A stretch of 51,588 bases of DNA from Candidatus Curtissbacteria bacterium RIFCSPLOWO2_12_FULL_41_16 (GTDB lineage: Bacteria; Patescibacteriota; Microgenomatia; Curtissbacterales; GWA2-41-24). The DNA lies in the NCBI GenBank assembly GCA_001776545.1, contig MFBZ01000028.1, forward strand, positions 1 to 51,588. The letters are read 5' to 3'. This document shows, one piece after another, positions 16,178 to 23,025 of this stretch (its first letter is position 1; every line of letters begins with the position of its first letter). Below the pieces are notes generated by a model, which ran no database searches, was not told the origin of the DNA, and was given only the letters and a program-made list of their open reading frames with translations. The translations under genes and the position numbers were made by a program.

Positions 16178-16230
16178 TTGACAAGCCCCAAATAATGGTG
16201 AAAAATGGTTATAGATGGTGATAATTGGTG
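16178..16230 (+). promoter_or_regulatory. Predicted MraZ operator: four 10-bp-phased TGGT repeats next to a TTGACA box
   Basis: TGGT(G/T) begins at 16196, 16206, 16216 and 16226, exactly 10 bases apart, with A-rich flanks (AATGGTGA-type units). A TTGACA (16178-16183) lies just upstream as a -35 candidate. MraZ of other bacteria autorepresses by binding direct repeats phased by one helical turn (TGGGA repeats in E. coli, AAAGTG-type in mycoplasmas). The position about 130 bases ahead of mraZ and the phasing make a similar role likely here. Confidence 0.7.
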
Positions 16231-16309
16231 ATTGAGCAAACTCGATTGTTCACCATCTAACTCCTGAAAATAAGAAGTAACGACTGAGGTCGCCTTCTAT
16301 ATTAAATAG

Positions 16310-16324
16310 CCGAGTCTGACTCGG
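16310..16324. repeat. REP-like palindrome between the MraZ boxes and mraZ
   Basis: CCGAG-TCTGA-CTCGG. The core GAGTCTGACTCGGG (from 16312) occurs again in the P3 arm of the SAM riboswitch at 20419-20432. Related words occur in the elements inside murE and between rplU and rpmA. Confidence 0.5.
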
Positions 16325-16357
16325 GCTGCCCGGGAGTACAAAAGGTTGTAAGGGTCA

Positions 16358-16759
16358 ATGTTTCTGGGCAGCTGGTCTCCTTCATTTAATCGTCAATCCC
16401 GAAGGGTTGCTTTACCAAAAAAAATACGTGACTATCTTGCGGCAAGCGAAATCATACTATCTTTCGGCTTCGAGAATTGCATATTCGGCTTTGATATCAA
16501 ATCCTGGGAAAAAGAATCAGCAAAACAGCTTGATCAACCACTTGATATGCGGCGTGCACGAGATATCCGCCGCCTCTTTTTTTCATCAGCCGAACTTGTC
16601 AAGCTCGATAATCAAGGTAGGTTTGTTATACCTGACCAGTTATTGGAATATGCACAGATTAAAAAACCGATAATAATCGGCGCCGGCGACCATTTTGAAG
16701 TATGGGATCAGATTAATTGGCAAAAGCATAAGGGAAGACTACAGGGGATGGTTAGGTGA
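16358..16759 (+). CDS. mraZ: Transcriptional regulator MraZ
   Basis: 133 residues with the two tandem SpoVT/AbrB-like (MraZ) domains. In the first, SRRVALPKKIRDYL is the basic DNA-contacting loop; in the second, DNQGRFVIPDQLLEYAQI is the matching loop. The family regulates the dcw cluster from its first position, as here. An AAGGG about 6 bases before the ATG serves as ribosome site. The stop overlaps the rsmH GTG by four bases (GTGA). Its predicted operator is the 10-bp repeat set at 16196-16230. Confidence 0.93.
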   Translation: MFLGSWSPSFNRQSRRVALPKKIRDYLAASEIILSFGFENCIFGFDIKSWEKESAKQLDQPLDMRRARDIRRLFFSSAELVKLDNQGRFVIPDQLLEYAQIKKPIIIGAGDHFEVWDQINWQKHKGRLQGMVR

Positions 16760-17622
16760 AATATCATACACCCGTACTTTTACAGGAAGTTATAGATTTT
16801 TTGAATCCTGCGCCAGGTGATTTGTTTATCGATGCAACTGTCGGCGGAGCAGGACACACACACGAAATATTAAAAAGAGGCGCGAGGGTTCTTGGGATCG
16901 ACAGGGATCCGGAAGCTATCGAGCACATTAAAAATCAATTTAAAATTAGAGAAAATTTACACTTGGTAAGAGGAAATTTCACCAGTATTGGACAGATTGC
17001 GCGCGAAAATGGATTCAACCAGATTAACGGAATAATTTTCGACCTAGGAGTTTCAAGTCACCAGCTCGAAAAAGCCCAGCGGGGATTTAGTTTTGAAAAA
17101 GAGGGCCCATTAGATATGCGTATGGACCCGGCTTTAACTATAAAAGCATACGATATTGTTAACAATTTTGACCAAAGGAGGTTAAATGAAATCTTTAAAA
17201 CGTATGGTCAAGAAAAGTATAGTTGGCCAATTAGCGAAGCTATTTGCAGCGCCCGTCAAATAAAACCAGTCGAAACAACAACCGAGCTTGCGCAAATTGT
17301 CAAAAAAGTAATTCCTAGGGGTGTAAGAGGAAGGTATGTCCATCCGGCGACTAAAACTTTTTTGGCATTAAGGATAGTCGTCAATAGTGAACTTTTAAAT
17401 TTGCAAGCGAGTTTACCGCAGACTGTCGAAATTTTAAAAATCGGAGGCCGATTGGCCGTAATCAGCTTTCATTCGCTTGAAGATGGTCTAGTCAAACGAT
17501 TCTTTAAGCAAGAAGCAAAATTGCAGGTTTTGACCAAAAAACCAATCGGCCCCGCAAATCAGGAAATTTTAGAAAATCCAAAGTCGCGCAGCGCCAAGCT
17601 ACGCGTTGCCGAGAGGATATAA
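16756..17622 (+). CDS. rsmH: 16S rRNA (cytosine(1402)-N4)-methyltransferase RsmH
   Basis: 288 residues, GTG start overlapping the mraZ stop. Motifs: YHTPVLLQEVIDFL at the N-terminus, the SAM-binding FIDATVGGAGHT, GIIFDLGVSSHQLE, RGFSFEKEGPLDMRMD, and the C-terminal ISFHSLEDGLVKRFF and SRSAKLRVAERI. The enzyme methylates C1402 of 16S rRNA in the decoding centre using SAM. Full length for the family and in its canonical place after mraZ. The downstream ftsL-like gene starts five bases after the stop. Confidence 0.97.
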   Translation: MKYHTPVLLQEVIDFLNPAPGDLFIDATVGGAGHTHEILKRGARVLGIDRDPEAIEHIKNQFKIRENLHLVRGNFTSIGQIARENGFNQINGIIFDLGVSSHQLEKAQRGFSFEKEGPLDMRMDPALTIKAYDIVNNFDQRRLNEIFKTYGQEKYSWPISEAICSARQIKPVETTTELAQIVKKVIPRGVRGRYVHPATKTFLALRIVVNSELLNLQASLPQTVEILKIGGRLAVISFHSLEDGLVKRFFKQEAKLQVLTKKPIGPANQEILENPKSRSAKLRVAERI

Positions 17623-17626
17623 AATC

Positions 17627-17962
17627 ATGCAAAAAAGAAATTTTGATTTAATTTTCCAGCCAAGGAGAAAAAACGATAAAAACCTGCTTTCAGGATGGCA
17701 GTCAATCGGTAAAATCAAAATCAGAGTTCTTGTCACGACAACGGTTTTAGTATCGTTGCTTTTAGTAACTCAGCTGGTTTTTGCCGCAAGTTTAGCAACA
17801 GATGGTCGAAAGTTATCGGAAATCGGAAGCGAAATTCAAAGATTAGAAGCAGAAAACACCACGCTCAAGGCCAAAATTGCCCAGGCAGCGTCACTTGCGA
17901 CTCTTTCCGAAAAAGCACAAGTACTCGGTTTTGAAAAACCCACAAAAGTAATTACCCCCTAG
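17627..17962 (+). CDS. ftsL: FtsL/DivIC-like cell division protein
   Basis: 111 residues from the ATG at 17627, preceded by GAGAGG. It has a basic cytoplasmic N-terminus (about 32 residues), one membrane helix (about residues 33-55) and a short coiled coil (KLSEIGSEIQRLEAENTTLKA), ending in an ALGF-like VLGFEKP motif typical of FtsL. Sequence similarity in this family is low, so the call rests on architecture and position between rsmH and ftsI. FtsL joins FtsQ in the divisome and regulates FtsWI activity. Gap to ftsI about 40 bases. Confidence 0.75.
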   Translation: MQKRNFDLIFQPRRKNDKNLLSGWQSIGKIKIRVLVTTTVLVSLLLVTQLVFAASLATDGRKLSEIGSEIQRLEAENTTLKAKIAQAASLATLSEKAQVLGFEKPTKVITP

Positions 17963-18004
17963 CTTTGGCCAATTGAGACTTGGCTTTGGTAAACTAGTTA
18001 TTGG

Positions 18005-19759
18005 TTGGATATTTCAGTGGATAGAATTAGAATTTTTCAAATTATTTTTTTGATCGCAGTCGCTGCGATTGTTTTAAGACTTTTTTACTGGCAATTTATC
18101 GCTAAAGTTCAAGGTAATTTTAATTCTTATGCCACAGAAGGCATACTACCAGTTTCCCGTGGCGAAATTTTTACGTCCGACGGCTTCCCGCTAGTCACAA
18201 ACCAGGAGGCGTTTCTAATTTATGCTAAGCCATATGAAATAAAAAACAACGGGCAAAAAATCGCACAACAATTAGCACCCTTTCTAATTTCTGAAAAATA
18301 TGCCACTGGCGAAGCTCAAATCACAGATGAGATCAAGCGTCAAAAAGAGGAAGCAATTAAAACCAAAGAGAAAGATTTGCAAGAAAAACTTTCAAACAAA
18401 AATCTTTTTTGGGTTCAGCTTGCCAGGAAAATACCGCTTGAGGCCAAGATTAAAATTCAAAGTGCAAAAATCACAGGGCTTGGATTTGAAAAAGACGACA
18501 GACGCTTTTATCCTGAAGCTTCCATGGCTGCTCAACTTTTAGGATTTGTCGGCTCAGATAAATTTGGACAAGATACTGGCTATTTTGGTTTGGAGGGTTA
18601 CTACGATCGGCAGCTTCGCGGTAAGCCTGGACGTGCGCAACAAGAGAAAGATCCCTTCGGTTTCCCGATTTTGGTGAGGAGTTATCGATCCATCGAACCC
18701 CAGAAAGGCGCTTCTTTATATCTGGCTATAGATCGCTCTATTCAATTTAAGGTTGAAGAAAATTTGCGGCAGGCAGTAGAAAAATATGGTGCCAAAGATG
18801 GTACGGTAGTTGTCGAAAATCCAAAAACTGGTCGTATTCTGGCAATGGCTACTTATCCGACATACAATCCGAAGCTGTTTTCGGAGTTTGATCAGACGAT
18901 TTACAAAAATCCAGCCGTTGCCGATACTTTCGAGCCGGGGTCAATCTTTAAACTTATCACCATGTCAGCCGCCATGGATCTTGGCCTGGTTAATCCAAAT
19001 ACCAGATGTGATATCTGTGGTGGCCCCCGCCAAATTGGCGGCTTTGAAATCTCTACTTGGAATAAGAAATACTATCCTGACTCTACCATGACCGAGATTA
19101 TTGTTCATTCCGACAATGTTGGCATGACTTATGTGGCTGAAAAGCTGCAAACTGATAAATTTTATGATTACATAACCAAATTTGGTTTTGGTGCCAAAAC
19201 CGGTATTGATCTTCAAGAAGAATCACCCGGGTCAATCCGTCCCAAAAAAGATTGGAAACCAATTGATTTGGTTACTGCTTCCTTCGGCCAAGGGATTGCC
19301 GTTACTCCCATTCAGATGGTTCAAGCAGTTTCAGTAATTGCCAATGGTGGTAAACTGCTAACTCCCAAGATAGCCTATAAAACGAAAGATGGCCAAAAAG
19401 AAGAAAAAGTTTTACCTGATGATGAAAAACAAGTGATATCGCCAAAAACCGCTTCTCAAATAACTGAAATGATGGTTGCGGCCGTCGAAAACGGCGAAGC
19501 GCATGCATATGCACCTCGCGGTTATCGAATTGCAGGCAAAACCGGCACAGCCCAAATTCCGGTTGCCGGGCATTATGATCCAGACAAAACTATCGCCAGT
19601 TTTGTTGGTTTTGCACCGGCCGATGATCCGAAATTCGTAATGTTGGTTCGGTTTAACCAACCCTCTTCTTCGCCATTTGGTTCAGAAACCGCCGCGCCTA
19701 CCTTTTTTGAAATCGCCAAAGAACTCTTCAATTATTTCGGGGTTCTACCCACAGGGTGA
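18005..19759 (+). CDS. ftsI: Penicillin-binding protein / peptidoglycan transpeptidase FtsI (PBP2/PBP3 class B)
   Basis: 584 residues if TTG 18005 is used; GTG 18017 is an alternative start, and neither has a good Shine-Dalgarno. One N-terminal membrane helix (about residues 8-30) is followed by a dimerisation domain (GLEGYYDRQLRGKPG) and the transpeptidase domain. Active-site motifs: SIFK at about 313-316, SDN at about 369-371, KTGTAQ at about 512. Crosslinks septal peptidoglycan with FtsW and is the beta-lactam target. It is the only PBP gene in the window. Confidence 0.93.
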   Translation: MDISVDRIRIFQIIFLIAVAAIVLRLFYWQFIAKVQGNFNSYATEGILPVSRGEIFTSDGFPLVTNQEAFLIYAKPYEIKNNGQKIAQQLAPFLISEKYATGEAQITDEIKRQKEEAIKTKEKDLQEKLSNKNLFWVQLARKIPLEAKIKIQSAKITGLGFEKDDRRFYPEASMAAQLLGFVGSDKFGQDTGYFGLEGYYDRQLRGKPGRAQQEKDPFGFPILVRSYRSIEPQKGASLYLAIDRSIQFKVEENLRQAVEKYGAKDGTVVVENPKTGRILAMATYPTYNPKLFSEFDQTIYKNPAVADTFEPGSIFKLITMSAAMDLGLVNPNTRCDICGGPRQIGGFEISTWNKKYYPDSTMTEIIVHSDNVGMTYVAEKLQTDKFYDYITKFGFGAKTGIDLQEESPGSIRPKKDWKPIDLVTASFGQGIAVTPIQMVQAVSVIANGGKLLTPKIAYKTKDGQKEEKVLPDDEKQVISPKTASQITEMMVAAVENGEAHAYAPRGYRIAGKTGTAQIPVAGHYDPDKTIASFVGFAPADDPKFVMLVRFNQPSSSPFGSETAAPTFFEIAKELFNYFGVLPTG

Positions 19760-20043
19760 TAAAAGATGATAAAATAAAACAGATGAATTTTCTATTTCCA
19801 AATAATAATTTTTCAGCCAACCCAGCATTAATTCTCATATTTTTACCTTTGATTATTTGGTCTTTTGCCATGAAAGGTTTTGCTCTGTGGCATGCGGTGC
19901 AGGAAGATGAAAAATACTGGTTTATGGCTATTTTAATTTTAAACACATTTGGTATTTTAGAAATTTTCTATCTTTTTGTATTTGCCAAAAATAAAATCGG
20001 AGTCAATTCTCTTCTCAAAAAAATCAACATCGGCAAACATTGA
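19756..20043 (+). CDS. DUF5652 family membrane protein
   Basis: 95 residues from a GTG that overlaps the ftsI stop (GTGA, 19756-19759); the ATG at 19783 is an alternative. Two membrane helices: LILIFLPLIIWSFAMKG and WFMAILILNTFGILEIFYLF. The signature ALWHAVQEDEKYWF..LNTFGILE..YLF matches DUF5652, a small family common in CPR and other bacteria. Function unknown. The coupling to ftsI suggests expression with the divisome, but its inclusion here may only reflect gene packing. Confidence 0.7.
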   Translation: MIKDDKIKQMNFLFPNNNFSANPALILIFLPLIIWSFAMKGFALWHAVQEDEKYWFMAILILNTFGILEIFYLFVFAKNKIGVNSLLKKINIGKH

Positions 20044-20311
20044 TCTCCTTAAAACATTTTGACCTCTTGCAATTTTTCATTGAACAATGCTAACTTAAAT
20101 TTAAGCCCCGCCCCGCTGCGTAGAAGTATGTTTTAAAGCAAAATGAGATAAGACCCAAAAACCTGATTTTTAGAGGATACTGAAGGACTTTTGGTCTTAA
20201 CAAGTGTTAGCTTAGATTGATTTATAGGGCAAAACTCGTTTTTACATACTTTTAGCGCTTGTCTGCTCCAATCTGCTAAAATCACTCAAAAAGAAGAGTC
20301 ATTTTCCAGTC
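20044..20311. other. Intergenic stretch with no recognised gene
   Basis: Between the DUF5652 gene and the metK promoter. It contains a C-rich run (about 20104-20115) and the word ACTCAAAAAGAAGAGTC, which can form a small hairpin. I see no protein gene, tRNA or known RNA in it. Confidence 0.4.
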
Positions 20312-20340
20312 TTGCTAGATTCTTTCCGATCTAGTAGTAT
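20312..20340 (+). promoter_or_regulatory. metK promoter with a palindrome in the spacer
   Basis: TTGCTA (20312-20317), a 17-base spacer and TAGTAT (20335-20340). The start would be at about 20347, 16 bases before the riboswitch. CTAGAT (20315-20320) and ATCTAG (20329-20334) form an inverted repeat across the spacer. Confidence 0.5.
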
Positions 20341-20362
20341 ATGGTTTGTACATTCAAAAGCT

Positions 20363-20494
20363 GCGTATCAAGAATGACGGTTAAGGAATTGGCCTGTTTG
20401 ATCCGTCTGGCAACCCTCTGAGTCTGACTCGGGAATGGGTGCCAAATCCAAACCCGTAGGGGAAGTCTGACTTTCCGAGAAAGGGAAGATACTA
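20363..20494 (+). ncRNA. SAM-I (S-box) riboswitch upstream of metK
   Basis: P1 pairs GTATC (20365-20369) with GATAC (20488-20492). The 5' side runs ATCAAGAATGACGG...AAGGAATTGGCC, like the S-box consensus. The invariant GGCAACC is at 20409-20415 and GGTGCCAAATCC at 20438-20449, which together make the P3 stem and the SAM-binding core. A further hairpin CTTTC/GAAAG (20471-20483) fits P4. Position and downstream terminator fit a classical transcription-attenuation switch that shuts off metK when SAM is plentiful. Confidence 0.88.
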
Positions 20495-20502
20495 ATTTGT
20501 AG

Positions 20503-20528
20503 AAACTCTCCATCGGGAGAGTTTTTTT
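20503..20528 (+). terminator. Rho-independent terminator of the SAM riboswitch expression platform
   Basis: AAACTCTCC (20503-20511) pairs with GGAGAGTTT (20516-20524) across a 4-base loop. A run of seven T (20522-20528) follows directly. It lies 10 bases after the P1 3' strand and 26 bases before metK, as expected for a SAM-controlled terminator. Confidence 0.9.
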
Positions 20529-20554
20529 GTGCACTTTCTAAAAAATAATCCTTA

Positions 20555-21667
20555 ATGAATTATCAATATTTTACTTCCGAATCAGTTTGTGCGGGTCATC
20601 CTGACAAAGTCTGCGACCAAATCTCAGATGCCATACTAGATGCATGCTTAAAGCAGGATTCCAATGCTCATACTGCAATTGAGGCCTTAGCGACTATCAA
20701 TCATCTTACATTAGCAGGTGAGGTAAAAATTAAACCAAAGGTAAAAATTGACTACGAGAGAATCGCCCGCCAAGTGATTAGGGATTTAGATTACACTGAT
20801 GATGTCTACAATTTTTCTTATAAATCACCTATTCTTTGTCTAATCCATCAACAGTCCCCGGATATCGCCATAGGCGTAGACAGTGGGGGCGCTGGTGATC
20901 AGGGAATGATGTTTGGCTACGCCGCCACAGAAAGTAGCGAACTCATGCCCTTACCGATTTTTCTGGCCCACAGACTGGTTGAGAAAATTGATGAAGTCCG
21001 CAGGAATAAAATTATCCCCTATCTTCGTCCTGACGGCAAAAGCGAAATAAAAGTTTTATATGAAAATGGCAAACCCAAAGGGGTTGAGTGTGTGGTTCTG
21101 GCAGTTCCCCATGATCCAAAAATCCCAAATAGTCAACTTTGCGATGATCTTTATCAGAAAGTTGTTTTGCCTGTATTGGAAAAATATCAACTTTTCTGTC
21201 CGAAAAAGAAGCTTGTTGTTAACGGAACAGGAAAGTGGGAAGTTGGTGGACCAGCCTCAGATACGGGACTTACCGGAAGAAAGATTATTGTCGATACATA
21301 CGGAGGAATGGGACGTCACGGGGGTGGTTGCTTTTCGGGGAAAGAGCCGACAAAAGTTGATCGGGGAGGCGCATACGCTGCCCGTTTTATTGCCAAGAAT
21401 GTAGTTGCTAAAGGTTTTGCCAACCGCTGTGAAGTGCAGGTAGCTTATGTTATTGGACAAAAGGAGCCTTTAACAAAGTCGCTTGAGACGTTCGGTACCG
21501 AAAGAGTCAACAAGAAAAAAATTGAAAAATTTGCATGGAGCCTACTTGATCTTTCAGTTGGTGGAATAGTCCGTGGTTTAAATCTTCTACACCCTATTTA
21601 TCGTCAAACCGCAGCTTACGGCCACTTTGGCCGTCCGGGATTCCCCTGGGAAAAAATTGTCAGTTAA
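20555..21667 (+). CDS. metK: S-adenosylmethionine synthetase
   Basis: 370 residues. Signature blocks: FTSESVCAGHPDKVCDQISDAILD (ATP and Mg site), GAGDQGMMFGYA, and the glycine-rich GGGCFSGKEPTKVDRGGAYAARF. Three-domain repeat organisation is intact, with the C-terminal HFGRPGFPWE ending. The enzyme makes SAM from methionine and ATP. Expression is predicted to be controlled by the SAM-I riboswitch and terminator just upstream. Finding metK inside the dcw cluster is unusual; its product is the methyl donor for RsmH encoded upstream, though that link may be coincidental. Confidence 0.97.
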   Translation: MNYQYFTSESVCAGHPDKVCDQISDAILDACLKQDSNAHTAIEALATINHLTLAGEVKIKPKVKIDYERIARQVIRDLDYTDDVYNFSYKSPILCLIHQQSPDIAIGVDSGGAGDQGMMFGYAATESSELMPLPIFLAHRLVEKIDEVRRNKIIPYLRPDGKSEIKVLYENGKPKGVECVVLAVPHDPKIPNSQLCDDLYQKVVLPVLEKYQLFCPKKKLVVNGTGKWEVGGPASDTGLTGRKIIVDTYGGMGRHGGGCFSGKEPTKVDRGGAYAARFIAKNVVAKGFANRCEVQVAYVIGQKEPLTKSLETFGTERVNKKKIEKFAWSLLDLSVGGIVRGLNLLHPIYRQTAAYGHFGRPGFPWEKIVS

Positions 21668-21690
21668 AATTACCAATCCGATTGGAGATT

Positions 21691-21699
21691 TGCTAAAAT
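21691..21699 (+). promoter_or_regulatory. Extended -10 element (TGcTAAAAT) before murE
   Basis: TGCTAAAAT (21692-21699 with the preceding T) is followed 6 bases later by GTG at 21706. Transcription would begin at that GTG, so the mRNA would be leaderless. The same TG(C/T)TAAAATT word precedes rpiB and rplU at similar distance. Confidence 0.5.
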
Positions 21700-21705
21700 T
21701 TGAGC

Positions 21706-23025
21706 GTGTGGCAGAAGGTTAAAAATTATTATCATCGTGCTCAAGCTTTAGCGTCTAGCGTTTTTTTTGGTTTCCCGTCGAAAAAATTAATGGTCATTGG
21801 TGTTACCGGAACTGATGGTAAAACTACGACTGTCAATATGATCTACCATATTCTTAAATCGTCTGACAAAAAAGTTTCAATGGTTTCTTCTGTCAGCGCC
21901 CAAATTGGCCAAAAATCATATGATACCGGTTTCCATGTCACTACCCCTAGTCCTTGGAATATTCAAAAGTATTTAAAACAGGCCAAAGACAGCGGCTGCG
22001 AGTATTTTGTTTTAGAAGCCACCTCTCACGGTTTAGACCAGAATAGACTCGCCTTTGTAAATTTTAAAGTCGGCGTTATTACTAACATTACTCATGAACA
22101 TCTTGACTATCATCAAACTTGGCAAAATTATGCTAAAGCAAAATCTAAACTTTTTTCCGAGGTTCAATTCTCCATCTTAAACAAAGACGATAAAAAATCA
22201 TTCGATTTTCTCAAAAACAATATTAGCGGTAAAGTAATAACATATAGCCTAAAAAAAGGCTCAGATGTAAATCTTGCCAATTTCCCTGTAAAACTCAAAA
22301 TTTCAGGCAGGCATAATCTTTCAAATGCGCTAGCCGCAGCTGCGGTTTGTCATGCATTGGGTATTGATAAAAAGATAATTTTAAATGCTCTGACAAACTT
22401 CCCGGGAGTTATAGGCCGTATGGAAGAACTGAAAATGGGTCAAGACTTTAAGATGATTGTTGATTTTGCCCACACCCCCAATGGGCTTGAACAAGCCCTC
22501 AAAACATTAAAGTCAAATGTCAAAAGTCATCCCTTCGACAAGCTCAGGTCTTCGACCCTGAGATCTTCGACTCCGAGGCTCAGACTCGAGGAGCTCAGAC
22601 CCGAAGGGATGACCCTGAGCTCACCGAAGGGTCAAATGTCAAAGGTTATAGTGGTTTTTGGTGCAGCCGGTCTTCGTGATCAATCCAAAAGACCAATCAT
22701 GGGTAAAATAGCCGGTCAGCTTGCTGATCGTGTTGTTCTTACAGCCGAAGATCCAAGAACAGAAAAAACCGAAGATATTATGGACCAGATTGCTCAAGGC
22801 TTAATTTCTCAAGGCAAAAAAGAAGGAAAGGATTTCTTCAAAATCGCAAACAGACGTCAAGCGATCGAATACGCAATCACTACGCTTGCCGAAAAAGGCG
22901 ATATTGTGGCTACTTTTGGTAAAAGTCACGAGAAATCAATGACCTATGGCAAAAAGGATTATCCCTGGGACGAATTCCAGGCCGTTAAAGAAGCTATTAG
23001 GAAGAGATTAAAAAATGGAGAATGA
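21706..23025 (+). CDS. murE: Mur ligase, MurE type (UDP-MurNAc-dipeptide--third amino acid ligase), short form
   Basis: 439 residues from GTG 21706; TTG at 21700 is in frame but abuts the -10 element. The ATP-binding P-loop is VTGTDGKTTT at about residue 36. Further blocks: LEATSHGLDQNR, TNITHEHLDYH, SGRHNLSNALAA, GRMEEL and a C-terminal TAEDPRTEKTEDI, the MurE amino-acid-site region (DNPR in meso-DAP enzymes). The N-terminal UDP-binding domain of classical MurE (about 100 residues) is missing; only about 30 residues precede the P-loop. An in-frame palindromic element adds about 35 residues near 276-312. The third residue (DAP or Lys) cannot be decided. Confidence 0.85.
   Translation: MWQKVKNYYHRAQALASSVFFGFPSKKLMVIGVTGTDGKTTTVNMIYHILKSSDKKVSMVSSVSAQIGQKSYDTGFHVTTPSPWNIQKYLKQAKDSGCEYFVLEATSHGLDQNRLAFVNFKVGVITNITHEHLDYHQTWQNYAKAKSKLFSEVQFSILNKDDKKSFDFLKNNISGKVITYSLKKGSDVNLANFPVKLKISGRHNLSNALAAAAVCHALGIDKKIILNALTNFPGVIGRMEELKMGQDFKMIVDFAHTPNGLEQALKTLKSNVKSHPFDKLRSSTLRSSTPRLRLEELRPEGMTLSSPKGQMSKVIVVFGAAGLRDQSKRPIMGKIAGQLADRVVLTAEDPRTEKTEDIMDQIAQGLISQGKKEGKDFFKIANRRQAIEYAITTLAEKGDIVATFGKSHEKSMTYGKKDYPWDEFQAVKEAIRKRLKNGE
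22534..22640. repeat. REP-like palindromic element in frame within murE
   Basis: A GC-rich stretch of nested palindromes built from CTTCGA, CTCAGG/CCTGAG and CCGAG/CTCGG words. It encodes SHPFDKLRSSTLRSSTPRLR and continues Arg/Leu-rich to SSPKGQ. The nearly identical series CAGGTCTTCGACC...CTTCGA.TCCGAG.CTCAGA recurs between rplU and rpmA (46133-46185). TCAAATGTCAAA flanks it on both sides (22514-22525 and 22631-22642), possibly marking the insertion point. Confidence 0.8.
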
